From contig NZ_LMTZ01000108.1 in the NCBI RefSeq assembly GCF_001456025.1, positions 36,844 to 100,843 of the forward strand: a DNA stretch of 64,000 nucleotides, written 5' to 3'. The notes below the pieces were generated by a model. It had not been told where the DNA came from. It saw only the letters and a program-made list of their open reading frames with translations, and searched no databases. Below, in pieces: positions 10,198 to 19,301 of the stretch. The first letter of the stretch is position 1. Each line of letters starts with the position of its first letter. The stretch is from Mastigocoleus testarum BC008 (GTDB lineage: Bacteria > Cyanobacteriota > Cyanobacteriia > Cyanobacteriales > Nostocaceae). Position numbers and translations under genes: made by a program.

Positions 10198-10431
10198 TTG
10201 TGTAACAAGGAGCAATATAAATATAATAAGCTCAAATCTTAAGAAATACTTAAGAAAGTGTCATTACTTAAATTATCGTGCGTATGAATTAAGCCTTAAT
10301 ATACTAAAGATATAAAGTATCATCTATCTAGAGATATAATTTACATTGCAGCATTATAAAAGCAAGACTTGTTCTAGGTACAGCTGTAGAGCATCCTGAT
10401 AAGATTTAGGTGAAGAAGCTCCTGGAAAATT

Positions 10432-12414
10432 TTGAATCAGATCGAACTACTCAATCGAATAACTCGCAAAATCAGACAGTCCCTAGAGTCGCAAGACATC
10501 TTAGATGCGGCAGTAACAGAAGTTCGAGATTTTCTCAAAACTGACCGAGTGAAAATCTATAAATTCGATGAAGACGGTAACGGTCAAGTAATTGCTGAAT
10601 CTATAAATGGCGATCACCTCCCATCGCTCAAAGGGTTGCATTTTCCTGCAGGAGATATTCCACCTCGGGCACGAGAACTATTTCTTAAGGCAAGAGTTCG
10701 TTCTATAGTTGATTTGGAAGAACAACAAATATGTCTAAGTCAACCAGATAGGCTTCCATCTACAGCTACCGACGAATTAACGGTAGAACAAGTGCGTCAA
10801 TCTTTTCTTGACAATCTACTGCAACGTCCTGTAGATCCCTGTCATGTGGAATATCTCACGCTGATGGGTGTTAAGTCCAGTCTAGTGGTTCCCCTGGTAT
10901 GTAACGAGGAACTTTGGGGCTTACTCATTGCTCATCACCGTCGTGCTAAAGCTCTTTCTAAGAGCCATCTAAAAATTATCCAAATTGTCAGCGAACAGCT
11001 AGAAATGGCGATCACTCAAGCCAATTTATTTAATAAGGTTCAACAAAAAGCCCAACGAGAAGCTTTAATTAATCAAATTTCTCAACTCCTACATTCTCCC
11101 TTAGAAAACGACAAAATTTTACCTACGGTACTATCAAAAATAGTTCCTGCAATTGGTGGAACAGGGGGTTTATTATGTATGAATGGTGCCGAAAAATCGG
11201 AAATTAGCTTCTACCAATATGGTTCTTTACCAAACCTTTCTACATCCGATTGGTTACAACTGCAAGGTTTAGCTCTGAACGACACAAAAGTCAGAGTAAT
11301 TGATAATATTGAAGAACAAAAATTAATTAAAACTTTATTACCTGCTCTTAAAAAAAATAAACTCCGTAGTTTACTTTTAATGACCCTACGTTACAAGCAA
11401 GAAACTTTGGGCAATCTAGCTATTTTTCGTCGGTCGATAGATACGGAAAAACTGTGGGCAGGTAATTATCAAGATGATGAACGACAACAACGTCCCCGTC
11501 AATCCTTTGCAGAGTGGAAAGAACTCACCCAAGGAAAAGCTCAACCTTGGAAGCTACATGAGATGGAATTGATTGAGTCCCTCGGTAACAACTTGGGCAT
11601 AGCAGTCATGCAAGATCGACTTTACCGTCAGGAACGAAAGCAGCGCTTGTTAGTAGAAATGCAAAACCAAGAGCTAGAAAATGCTCGTAGGGAAGCAGAA
11701 AAAGCAAGTAGTCTCAAATCTGCATTTTTATCTTCTTCAAGTCACGAATTACGGACTCCCCTCGCTTCAGTTCTTAACTACCTTAAACTTCTCAAAGAAG
11801 GCTTCTATGATAATGAAGAAGAATTATTAGAGTACATTGAAACTGCTCATACTTGGGCAGAAAATCTTCACTACATTGTTAATAATATCCTTGATATTGC
11901 CAAAATTGAAGCAGGAAAAATGGAAGCCGATCTGGAAATAGTTGAACTTAAACCCTTATTAAAGGAACAATATAAACTTTTTCAATCTGAGACTATACGA
12001 CAAGGTATTGAATTGACCGTGGACTGTCAAGTAATAAGTGTTTGTGCTGATAAAATCAAGCTAAAACAGGTTTTGGGCAACCTTTTAAATAACGCTTTTA
12101 AATTTACTCAGCAAGGAGAAATTAACCTCAAGGCTATTAGCAAAAGTGAAACTACATCTTCGAAGGAAAAGTCTTTAGTAGAAATTTCTTTAGCCGATAC
12201 GGGTATTGGCATTGAACCCGACAAACAAACTAATATTTTTGATGCCTTTGTTCAGGAAGATAGCTCAATCCACAGACGTTATGGGGGTACAGGTCTGGGG
12301 CTAACCATCTGCAAAGAATTAGTAGAACTCATGGGAGGTGAGATTTTACTCTTCAGTGAAGGTAGAAATCGAGGAACAACAATAACTGTTACCTTACCGC
12401 GAGCAGAAGAATAA
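10432..12414 (+). CDS. Knotless (Cph2-type) phytochrome histidine kinase
   Basis: A 660-residue soluble photoreceptor kinase without an N-terminal PAS domain. The GAF domain (about 8-200) carries FPAGDIPPRAR, with the phytochrome DIP motif at 75-77, and the bilin-attachment sequence Cys137-His138 followed by VEYL. The next domain (about 210-400) has a PHY-type tongue with WAGN and the PRQSF motif at 355-359. Kinase parts follow: His438 in SSHELRTPLAS, an N box, DTGIGI and GTGLGLTI. DIP plus Cys-His plus PRxSF without PAS is the signature of knotless, Cph2-group phytochromes. The only plausible start is the TTG at 10432, because an in-frame TGA lies 21 bp upstream and no ATG follows soon. A single-domain response regulator lies 135 bp downstream and is a likely partner. 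Red/far-red photochemistry is inferred from the family. Confidence 0.85.
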   Translation: MNQIELLNRITRKIRQSLESQDILDAAVTEVRDFLKTDRVKIYKFDEDGNGQVIAESINGDHLPSLKGLHFPAGDIPPRARELFLKARVRSIVDLEEQQICLSQPDRLPSTATDELTVEQVRQSFLDNLLQRPVDPCHVEYLTLMGVKSSLVVPLVCNEELWGLLIAHHRRAKALSKSHLKIIQIVSEQLEMAITQANLFNKVQQKAQREALINQISQLLHSPLENDKILPTVLSKIVPAIGGTGGLLCMNGAEKSEISFYQYGSLPNLSTSDWLQLQGLALNDTKVRVIDNIEEQKLIKTLLPALKKNKLRSLLLMTLRYKQETLGNLAIFRRSIDTEKLWAGNYQDDERQQRPRQSFAEWKELTQGKAQPWKLHEMELIESLGNNLGIAVMQDRLYRQERKQRLLVEMQNQELENARREAEKASSLKSAFLSSSSHELRTPLASVLNYLKLLKEGFYDNEEELLEYIETAHTWAENLHYIVNNILDIAKIEAGKMEADLEIVELKPLLKEQYKLFQSETIRQGIELTVDCQVISVCADKIKLKQVLGNLLNNAFKFTQQGEINLKAISKSETTSSKEKSLVEISLADTGIGIEPDKQTNIFDAFVQEDSSIHRRYGGTGLGLTICKELVELMGGEILLFSEGRNRGTTITVTLPRAEE

Positions 12415-12418
12415 GCAA

Positions 12419-12450
12419 CCCACGGCTAAAAGTCTGTGGGCTTCAGCCCA
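12419..12450 (+). other. Hairpin downstream of the phytochrome gene
   Basis: CCCACGG pairs imperfectly with CTGTGGG, and TGGG-cttcag-CCCA overlaps it, four bases after the phytochrome stop. No T-run follows, so this is not a standard intrinsic terminator. The sequence up to 12545 has further GC-rich words (CCGGACTTCCGGG) and resembles an old transposon end. That identification is only a guess. Confidence 0.3.
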
Positions 12451-12549
12451 GTTTAAAGAAGTTAGTCGGGATAATATTTAACTGTCCTTCCTGCTGAGAA
12501 CCAATCACCGGACTTCCGGGCTGGCTTACGAACAGCCCCAAAGCTGCAA

Positions 12550-12969
12550 ATGAGAAAAAATATGAAAAGTTTAAAAATTTTATTGGTAGAAGATAATTTA
12601 GCATTAGCTAAAAGCACCGCTAAACTGATTAAACGTATTGGCGGACATCAGGTTCAGCTAACTGACGAACCTAAGACTATCTTTGAACTGTGTACGGCAG
12701 GGGAAGTAGATATAATACTAATGGACATCAATCTACCGGGGGCATTTTGGTGTGGAAAAGAGGTCAGTGGTACTGACTTATCTCGTTTACTAAAAGCCAA
12801 CAAAGAAACAGCTACCATTCCCATTATTCTTTTGACAGCTTATGCCACGTTAAGGGAACGCGAATCACTTCTAGCTGATTCCGAAGCGAACGAGTTCTTT
12901 GCTAAACCAATCAACGATTATGCTGCTTTAATTAAGGCAATAGAACTACTAGTTGACGCTTCCCTTTAA
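12550..12969 (+). CDS. Single-domain response regulator
   Basis: A CheY-like receiver of 139 residues with no output domain. ILLVEDN gives the acidic pair, IILMDINLP contains the phosphoacceptor Asp59, TAYAT the conserved Thr, and FFAKP the Lys. The loop after the phosphorylation site is longer than usual: about eight extra residues including FWCGKEVSG. It starts at ATG 12550; a second ATG four codons later is also possible. It follows the knotless phytochrome kinase in the same direction, so the phytochrome is the most likely phosphodonor. The 135-bp gap with a hairpin means separate transcription is possible. Confidence 0.9.
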   Translation: MRKNMKSLKILLVEDNLALAKSTAKLIKRIGGHQVQLTDEPKTIFELCTAGEVDIILMDINLPGAFWCGKEVSGTDLSRLLKANKETATIPIILLTAYATLRERESLLADSEANEFFAKPINDYAALIKAIELLVDASL

Positions 12970-13018
12970 TGATGGGATTCTTAGCTAACGAGATTCCAAC
13001 GAGTGCTTTACAGATTGT

Positions 13019-13546
13019 TCAACTTCTTAAAATAGTAGGAGATGTAGCTAAAATTTGTGCTCCTTGTTCCATGACTTCAATATCTGAAATTGACCAATTA
13101 CGAGGTGCTTGACAATGGTGAGCAACTAATAATCCCCACAAGCCCTTGGGGGTTAGAACCGGTACCACTAAATTTGCACGAACCTGTAGTTCTCGAAGGA
13201 ATTCACGGTGACACTGGTGAATGGATGCGGTTTCAATATCATTTATTGCTCTAACCCGGCCTTGCAAATACATAGCGGCATATTCATCATTAAATGATTC
13301 ATCCGGACCTGTGGAACCAATAATTGAGTATTTGCTTTGATTCAAAGATTCAAAAGTTACTTGTCCGCTCCACTGATTATAAAAATAATATAAGACTACG
13401 CGGTCAACTTGAAGTGATTCTCTAAGTCGATCAGTTGTTTTGATAATTAGCTCATCTCTTTCTATTCTTTGTTTAACTTGTTGTAGTACCTTTTCTAAAC
13501 CTACATCTTTATAGCTATTATCCTTGGGTTGATTAAAGTTTTGCAT
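13019..13546 (-). CDS. Stand-alone GAF protein, candidate bilin-binding photosensor
   Basis: A protein of 175 residues consisting of a short N-terminal helix and one GAF domain. Cys112-His113 in HQCHREFL occupies the bilin-linking position of cyanobacteriochromes, followed by VRANLVVPVL and the WGLLVAHHC strand typical of that family. At the place of the second, DXCF-type cysteine it has DESF (82-85), so that Cys is replaced by Ser. There is no kinase or other output domain. ATG 13546 is chosen over GTG 13552. It lies convergent to the phytochrome response regulator gene. Chromophore binding is an inference. It could equally be a GAF relic that binds another ligand or acts as a dimerisation partner. 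Confidence 0.75.
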   Translation of the reverse strand: MQNFNQPKDNSYKDVGLEKVLQQVKQRIERDELIIKTTDRLRESLQVDRVVLYYFYNQWSGQVTFESLNQSKYSIIGSTGPDESFNDEYAAMYLQGRVRAINDIETASIHQCHREFLRELQVRANLVVPVLTPKGLWGLLVAHHCQAPRNWSISDIEVMEQGAQILATSPTILRS

Positions 13547-14220
13547 CGTCACTCGGTAAATTAAAGTTTAGTGAGTTAATAAAATAAAAGGTCGATTTAT
13601 GAAAAAGACAAAATAATCCGATCCAATTTTCAGACAAATCAGTTGAAAATCAGATCCACTGTATAGATATAGAAAAAGAATTAGATATTTATTTAAATTA
13701 TGCAATGAAGCTAAATTTTTGCTTCAGGTTCTGGGTGTCAAGTTTCAATTTCTTTGCTAGTACTATTAAATTCTGAAATTTTTGTTGTCATATTTGTGAC
13801 AAGTTAAAACAACATTATTTTTGTAAATTAGTAATTATAGCTGAAATGACCGCTAAACTTTAATCTTTGTAGAGTATCAAAAAGTGAGCGAGTAGGGTGA
13901 TACTAACGAAAATACAGTCATTTTTTTAGAACATCTTCATTCACAATTTCCAGGGGCTAAATCTTTAATTTAATTACATGGGATGGCGACCAGAGAATTC
14001 TACTTTTTCTGCCATTATTTCTCTGTTGTTATAATTTTATTTAAGTTGCCAGTCAATAGTAAAATTTTTAACATTATGAAATCAAATTTCGTATGGTATT
14101 TGCCCATGAATCAATCTGGATAACTATATTTCAGTTAATGAAAATTGTTATATAATTTAACATCAAGGAACAATAACATTCGATCAAAAAATTTGAATTC
14201 TGGCTTTTGCTCTTAGACTT
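13547..14220. other. Divergent intergenic region, no gene seen
   Basis: About 670 bp of A/T-rich sequence between the stand-alone GAF gene (minus) and the REC-GAF kinase (plus). It must contain both promoters, but none was convincing enough to mark. No repeat array or coding frame was seen. Confidence 0.5.
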
Positions 14221-16044
14221 ATGCCTTATCGTCAACAGCTATTGTCCAAATCGGTAAAAACTTTAGCCAAGTTAATGGGGAGTTCATCAGGAGAAGGTTC
14301 TGGCGAGCAAAATCAGGAAAGTGGCGAACTAGAAAAGTTTTCCCAAGCTAGTGATTGTTTTGTCACCGATTATCAAGACGGCGAAGCAAGAGCAGAAGTA
14401 GACGAGAAAAAGACAAACTCAGAGGTCATTTTAATCGTAGACGATAGCCCCGATAACCTACTAGTATTATTTTCCTACTTAGAAGAAAAAGGGTTTAAAG
14501 TCTTGTTAGCTGAAGACGGTGAGAGCGCTTTACAGATTGCTCAATCTAAAACCCCGGATTTAATTTTGTTAGATGTTTTGATGCCTGAGATTGATGGTTT
14601 TGAAACCTGCCGTCGACTCAAAGCGAAACCTTCCACGAGAGAAATACCCGTAATTTTTTTGACTGCACTTTCAGAAACTGTCAATAAAGTTCAAGGATTC
14701 AAATTGGGAGGTGTAGACTATATCACAAAACCTAGCGAACAAGAAGAAGTTCTAATACGCATTCAAACTCATCTTAATCTGCAAAGAATGCGCTCTACCC
14801 TAAGCAAGCAAAATCAGGAACTAAAACAAAGGTTAGATTTTGAAGCCTTGGTACGCCGTATCACCGATAAGTTGCGCGACAGTCTTAATGAAAGCCAGAT
14901 ACTAGAAACTGCTACCCAGGAGCTAGCTCAAGTCCTCCAACTCAGTAGCTGTCAAATCGAACTTTACGATTCACAACAGATAACAGCAACTATTGCCTAC
15001 GAACATAGTATTACTCTGCCCCAGTGTCAGGGAGCCAGGAGAAATATTAAAGATTTTCCTGAACTTTATCAACAACTGTTAGAAAAAATTCCGGTTCAAT
15101 TAGTAGAAAAAATTCCTCAATTCAATCCTCAAGAGATTCAAGTTAATCGTTTAGCTTGCCCGATTTTTGACGACCGCGGTATTATCGGTAATCTTTGGGG
15201 GCTTAGACCGCCAACAGAGCTATTTACGACTTTAGAAATTGAACTGATGCAGCAGGTGGCTTCTCACTGTGCGATCGCTATTCGTCAGGCTCGATTATAC
15301 CAAGCTTCTAATCAGCAAGTCGCACAATTGGCTAAACTCAATCAGTTGAAAGATGATTTCCTCAAAACTATTACTCACGAATTAAAGGCCCCTATGAGTA
15401 GTATTCAGTTGGCTACACAAACAATGGAAACTCTATTAACCAATCAACAAAATCCTCATAGGTCTCCTATTTTTAAGCGAGTTATCAAGATTTTCCACGA
15501 ATCATGTCAGCGACAGAAACAACTGATAGACGATTTACTTACTCTTTGCTATATAGACGCAAAATCCAAAACTGTACAACTAGAGTTAATCAATCTAAAT
15601 CAGTGGATTCCCTATGTTGTACAGTTACATTTAACACCCGTTCGCAATCAGCAACAGCAATTAACTCTAGATTTAGCTGAAGAAGAATTACAGATTGCGG
15701 CAGATCCAATGATGTTGGAACGGATCGTTCGAGAATTATTGCACAATGCTTGTAAATATACTCCAGTAAATGAAATAATTACAATTCAAACTGAAGCTAA
15801 CAAATCAGAAATTTCCCTTCGTGTTATTAATACGGGTGTAGAAATCCCTGTAGAAGAGCAGGAATTAATTTTTAATCAATTTTATCGCATCCCCAATAAC
15901 GATCCTTGGAAGTATGGTGGTACTGGGTTGGGATTAGCATTAGTAAAAAAACTAGCACAGATTCTACAAGCAACTGTTGATGTAGAAAGTAGAAATCAGC
16001 GGGTTATTTTTTGTGTTAGATTTCCGGTGGTGCATCACTCTTAG
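14221..16044 (+). CDS. REC-GAF histidine kinase
   Basis: A 607-residue soluble kinase. A low-complexity N-terminus (about 1-72) precedes a receiver (residues 75-190) with Asp118 in LILLDVLMPEIDG and the conserved Lys in ITKP. A short coiled coil leads into a GAF domain (about 210-370) that has no Cys-His bilin motif. HisKA has His386 in ITHELKAPMSS. The ATPase domain ends with GGTGLGLALVKK. The receiver-first layout means it is probably itself phosphorylated by, or senses, another kinase. The ATG at 14221 has no clear ribosome binding site, so a start closer to the receiver is possible. It lies within the sensory gene block but is not obviously co-transcribed with its neighbours. Confidence 0.9.
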   Translation: MPYRQQLLSKSVKTLAKLMGSSSGEGSGEQNQESGELEKFSQASDCFVTDYQDGEARAEVDEKKTNSEVILIVDDSPDNLLVLFSYLEEKGFKVLLAEDGESALQIAQSKTPDLILLDVLMPEIDGFETCRRLKAKPSTREIPVIFLTALSETVNKVQGFKLGGVDYITKPSEQEEVLIRIQTHLNLQRMRSTLSKQNQELKQRLDFEALVRRITDKLRDSLNESQILETATQELAQVLQLSSCQIELYDSQQITATIAYEHSITLPQCQGARRNIKDFPELYQQLLEKIPVQLVEKIPQFNPQEIQVNRLACPIFDDRGIIGNLWGLRPPTELFTTLEIELMQQVASHCAIAIRQARLYQASNQQVAQLAKLNQLKDDFLKTITHELKAPMSSIQLATQTMETLLTNQQNPHRSPIFKRVIKIFHESCQRQKQLIDDLLTLCYIDAKSKTVQLELINLNQWIPYVVQLHLTPVRNQQQQLTLDLAEEELQIAADPMMLERIVRELLHNACKYTPVNEIITIQTEANKSEISLRVINTGVEIPVEEQELIFNQFYRIPNNDPWKYGGTGLGLALVKKLAQILQATVDVESRNQRVIFCVRFPVVHHS

Positions 16045-16185
16045 GATTCGTGATAGCGTAGGGTGAATCCTTAGGAGCGAGCCTGTCACTAAAGCTTCGA
16101 CATTAGCCTAGACAGTGTTCCCAAGCACTCAAGAAGTTTAAGCCAAAGATGAAATGTATCTGTTTTTTATTCATGCTATTTTTGT

Positions 16186-17169
16186 ATGAGCGTAAAGCCT
16201 ATTTTCCATATAAAAGTGAAAAATATTTTAGCGCTTGATTTTGGTGGTACTAAGCTAGCTGCAGGATTAGTCAGTTATGCCTCAAAGGAGTGGCTGAATT
16301 ACAAACGTCGCTTATCTCCTACAAACGCAGATGCTAATACTGACCTGACCATAATGTATGAATTAATCGACTCGGTATTGGAAGGTCAAAAACCCGACGT
16401 TATCGGTGTCAGTTTTGGCGGACCTGTAGATGCAAATACTGGCACAGTCAGACTTTCCCATCATGTCAAAGGTTGGGAAAACATAGCTTTAAAACAACTG
16501 CTTGAGGATAAATTTGGTGTTAATGCAAACGTAGATAACGATGCAAATGTTGCAGCTTTAGGAGAATATCGTTTTGGTGCGGGTCAGGGTCATAACAGTT
16601 TATTTTATATTACTGTCAGCACCGGTGTTGGTGGTGGATGGATCCTAAATGGTCAACCCTGGCGCGGTTTTGAAGGAATGGCTGGTGAAATTGGACATGC
16701 GATCGTAGATCCTGACGGACCTTTATGTTTATGTGGGAAACGGGGATGTGTGGAAAGGTTAGCTTCTGGTCCTTATATGGCGCAGGACGTAAAGGAAATA
16801 TTGAGAAAGGAACCAAAAAAAGCAGAAATATTGAGGAATTTAGTAGAAAATAACTTAGATTTAATAACGGGCAAAATTATCAGCGAAGCCGCAAATCGTG
16901 GGGACAAGTTAGCGCAAGAATTTTTATTTCGGTCTGCTTGGGCTTTAGGTGTCGCTATTGGTAATGTAGCGAATGTAATTAATCCCCAACTATTTGTATT
17001 GGGTGGTGGGGTAACAAAAGCAGGGAATTATTTCTGGGAAGTTCTACAAAAAACAGCCCGAGAAACTGCTCTACCAGAGATAAATTTTGAAGTTTTACCA
17101 ACAAACTTGGGAGACGACGCACCTTTATGGGGTGCTGTAGAGCTAGCGCAGATGGGGATTGGGAATTAG
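16186..17169 (+). CDS. ROK-family sugar kinase (glucokinase-like)
   Basis: A 327-residue ROK kinase that would phosphorylate glucose or a related sugar with ATP. The phosphate loop is LALDFGGTKLAAG near the N-terminus. VDNDANVAALGE contains the catalytic Asp, and the zinc site is CLCGKRGCVE preceded by GEIGH. The length is normal for the family. ATG at 16186. With the HAD phosphatase and NagB that follow, it suggests a sugar or amino-sugar metabolic group. The substrate (glucose, N-acetylglucosamine or another hexose) cannot be decided from sequence. Confidence 0.85.
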   Translation: MSVKPIFHIKVKNILALDFGGTKLAAGLVSYASKEWLNYKRRLSPTNADANTDLTIMYELIDSVLEGQKPDVIGVSFGGPVDANTGTVRLSHHVKGWENIALKQLLEDKFGVNANVDNDANVAALGEYRFGAGQGHNSLFYITVSTGVGGGWILNGQPWRGFEGMAGEIGHAIVDPDGPLCLCGKRGCVERLASGPYMAQDVKEILRKEPKKAEILRNLVENNLDLITGKIISEAANRGDKLAQEFLFRSAWALGVAIGNVANVINPQLFVLGGGVTKAGNYFWEVLQKTARETALPEINFEVLPTNLGDDAPLWGAVELAQMGIGN

Positions 17170-17249
17170 ACTGGGGACTAGTACTCCGCCACATAAGTTC
17201 TGAGGGGTTTGTAGTTGGGCTTTAGCCCCGGCAAAGTCTTGATATTAAA

Positions 17250-17269
17250 GCGCTAAAGCGCTACTACGA
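17250..17269. repeat. Dispersed 20-bp palindromic repeat, copy 2
   Basis: Identical to the 20-mer at 9889-9908 (GCGCTAAAGCGCTACTACGA), here after the ROK kinase gene. Confidence 0.7.
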
Positions 17270-17475
17270 ACCTTAATTTACCTATCAAAATTAATGTGGT
17301 GGACTACTAGGTATTGGGGATTAGGGATTGGGGATTGGGAAAGTGTGGGGAGTGTGGGAGGATGGGGAAGACCAAATTACCAATTACTCGTTACTCACTA
17401 CTGTGCGCTGTCGCGCCCCGCAATACCTATAGCTGCGCTACCTTGCGGATCCGGTACGCTACCGCTGGGCGCTAA

Positions 17476-17531
17476 CATTACTCATTACTCATTACTTATT
17501 ACTCATTACTCATTACTTATTATTCATTACC
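17476..17531. repeat. Heptanucleotide tandem repeat array (ATTACTC/ATTACTT)
   Basis: About eight 7-bp units such as CATTACT, abutting the 3' end of the HAD gene. Upstream, GGGATTG-type heptamers (17320-17340) and GC-rich words (TGCGCTGTCGCGCCCCGC) are present. The same arrangement recurs near 44925-44990 and 46291-46343. It matches the short tandemly repeated repetitive class known from heterocystous cyanobacteria. Confidence 0.75.
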
Positions 17532-17536
17532 AATCG

Positions 17537-18217
17537 TCAAATATTTACTCCAACGGGATCCAGTCCAATCTGGGAATTAAGAAACGTCCACATCGTCAAA
17601 TCATTGAAGTCGTAAACAGTCATAAATACACCCATTTCCAGCATTTTTATTGGTTCGCCAGTTGAAGCTACACCAATTGTCCGGATTCCAGCACCAAGCG
17701 CCGAAGTAATTCCACTGGGAGAATCCTCGAAGGCGATCGCATGTTCGGGACTAACCCCTAACCTTTCCAAACCTACTCGATATGGTGTGGGGTCTGGTTT
17801 TGCTGCTGCTTCTTGTTCCGCAATTACGACAGTATGAAAAATTTCTTCTAACCCCAAAATATTGAGCATAAATCTAGCATTTTTGGTCGGTGCGTTGGTA
17901 ACTAGTGCTCGCTTAAGATCGTGTTTTTCTGTCATTGCGATTAAGCGAGAAAAACCATCAATAGGTTTGAGTTCGTGAGCTTTATTCCGAAATCTTGATT
18001 CTTTTTCCTCTGCCAACTTCTCACCTTCTTCCGGTGATAAATTGGGTAACATATCTTTGATAATTTCTGGATTTAGCCTACCAGTAAAACGAGATTTGTA
18101 AATTTTTTCATCAATTTCTACGTCATACTCGAGGAGAATATCCCGCCAAATCTGGTAATGAATTGGGTCTGTGTTGATGATTGTTCCATCCAGATCGAAG
18201 AGAATTGCGCTTAACAT
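17537..18217 (-). CDS. HAD-family phosphatase (beta-phosphoglucomutase-like)
   Basis: A 226-residue HAD hydrolase. The nucleophile motif is LFDLDGTIINTD at the N-terminus, motif II is ALVTNAP, motif III is the Lys in AAAKPDP, and motif IV is FEDSPSGI. A helical cap between motifs I and II places it with sugar-phosphate phosphatases or phosphoglucomutases. ATG 18217 is convincing because motif I begins at residue 5. The C-terminus runs up to the edge of a heptamer repeat array. The divergent NagB gene begins 180 bp away, so the two may share a control region. The substrate is unknown. Confidence 0.85.
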   Translation of the reverse strand: MLSAILFDLDGTIINTDPIHYQIWRDILLEYDVEIDEKIYKSRFTGRLNPEIIKDMLPNLSPEEGEKLAEEKESRFRNKAHELKPIDGFSRLIAMTEKHDLKRALVTNAPTKNARFMLNILGLEEIFHTVVIAEQEAAAKPDPTPYRVGLERLGVSPEHAIAFEDSPSGITSALGAGIRTIGVASTGEPIKMLEMGVFMTVYDFNDLTMWTFLNSQIGLDPVGVNI

Positions 18218-18396
18218 GCCTTCTTTTTAAGAGCTAAATAGCAGTTAATGTAAACAACAGTAAACATTATCTTTAGATATTTTACATTTTCTTGTTTCAC
18301 TTCGTAATCATAACTGCAGTATTTTAGACAAACATATATAAAATTGGATTATCAGCACGTGTCAAAAAAGAATGCAAATAATTTATACATTGAAAT

Positions 18397-19173
18397 ATGT
18401 CGAGTGCTAAAAAACTTTTTCGCATCAATGAGTTAAATGTACGAGTTTATAATTCTGATACTGAACTAGCAAAAGATGCAGCCCAAGTAGTTCAGAAAAC
18501 TTTAGATAGTACTCTCAAGGTTAGGGAAACAGCTAGAGTAATATTTGCCACAGGTAACTCTCAACTTAAATTTTTAAATGCTCTGACTAGTTTAAATAAT
18601 ATTGACTGGTCGCGGATTACTTGTTTTCATTTAGACGAATATCTAGGGATTAATGCTGAACATTCTTCCAGCTTTCGCTGCTATTTGCGGGAGAAGTTAG
18701 AGAAAAAAGTTAAGCCACAAAAATTTCATTACATTGAAGGGGATACCTTAGAACCTTTAAAGGAGTGCGATCGCTATACTCAATTACTCCATTCTCAACC
18801 CATTGATTTATGTTTGCTGGGGGTGGGAGCAAATGGACATCTAGCATTTAACGAACCATCAGTTGCTGACTTTCAAGATTCCTATATGGTAAAACTAGTA
18901 AAGCTAGATACTGTAAATCATCAACAACAAGTGACCCAAGGGCATTTTCCTAATTTGGAAAGCGTACCAAAATATGCCTTTACTTTGACCATTCCTACAA
19001 TCTGTTCTGCCAAAAAAATACTTTGTCTCGCACCAGGACAGCATAAAGCAGAAGTTGTAAAGCAAATGTTATTTGGAGAAATTACAAAAAAATTTCCGGC
19101 TTCTATTCTTCGTCAAAAACCCCAAGCAACTTTATTTTTAGATGGAGATTCTGCGACTTCACTTGATATGTAA
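18397..19173 (+). CDS. nagB: Glucosamine-6-phosphate deaminase
   Basis: A 258-residue cytosolic enzyme of the NagB/6-phosphogluconolactonase fold, expected to convert glucosamine 6-phosphate to fructose 6-phosphate and ammonia. HLDEYLGI contains the general-base Asp, and GVGANGHLAFNEP contains the ring-opening His and Glu pair. NGH rather than DGH is common in this family and is not a defect. FNEP distinguishes it from 6-phosphogluconolactonases. Neighbouring ROK kinase and HAD genes fit amino-sugar turnover. Confidence 0.85.
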   Translation: MSSAKKLFRINELNVRVYNSDTELAKDAAQVVQKTLDSTLKVRETARVIFATGNSQLKFLNALTSLNNIDWSRITCFHLDEYLGINAEHSSSFRCYLREKLEKKVKPQKFHYIEGDTLEPLKECDRYTQLLHSQPIDLCLLGVGANGHLAFNEPSVADFQDSYMVKLVKLDTVNHQQQVTQGHFPNLESVPKYAFTLTIPTICSAKKILCLAPGQHKAEVVKQMLFGEITKKFPASILRQKPQATLFLDGDSATSLDM

Positions 19174-19301
19174 CGGATTTACAACTTAGACTAACTATTT
19201 TCAAGCAAATATCTATTACCTGATAACCAAACACCAATACCTAATTCCCAAATAGTAGAATAAGGTACAGGTTTAAGCTGTAGGATGTGGAGGAAGGCAA
19301 A

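Noticed and set aside
17294..17665. 123-residue plus-strand frame
   Set aside because: It reads through heptamer repeats and into the antisense of the HAD gene. The translation is repetitive (THYSLL type).
18831..18870. NGH in place of DGH in NagB thought to be a lost catalytic residue
   Set aside because: NGH is common in active NagB enzymes of other bacteria, so it is not an anomaly.
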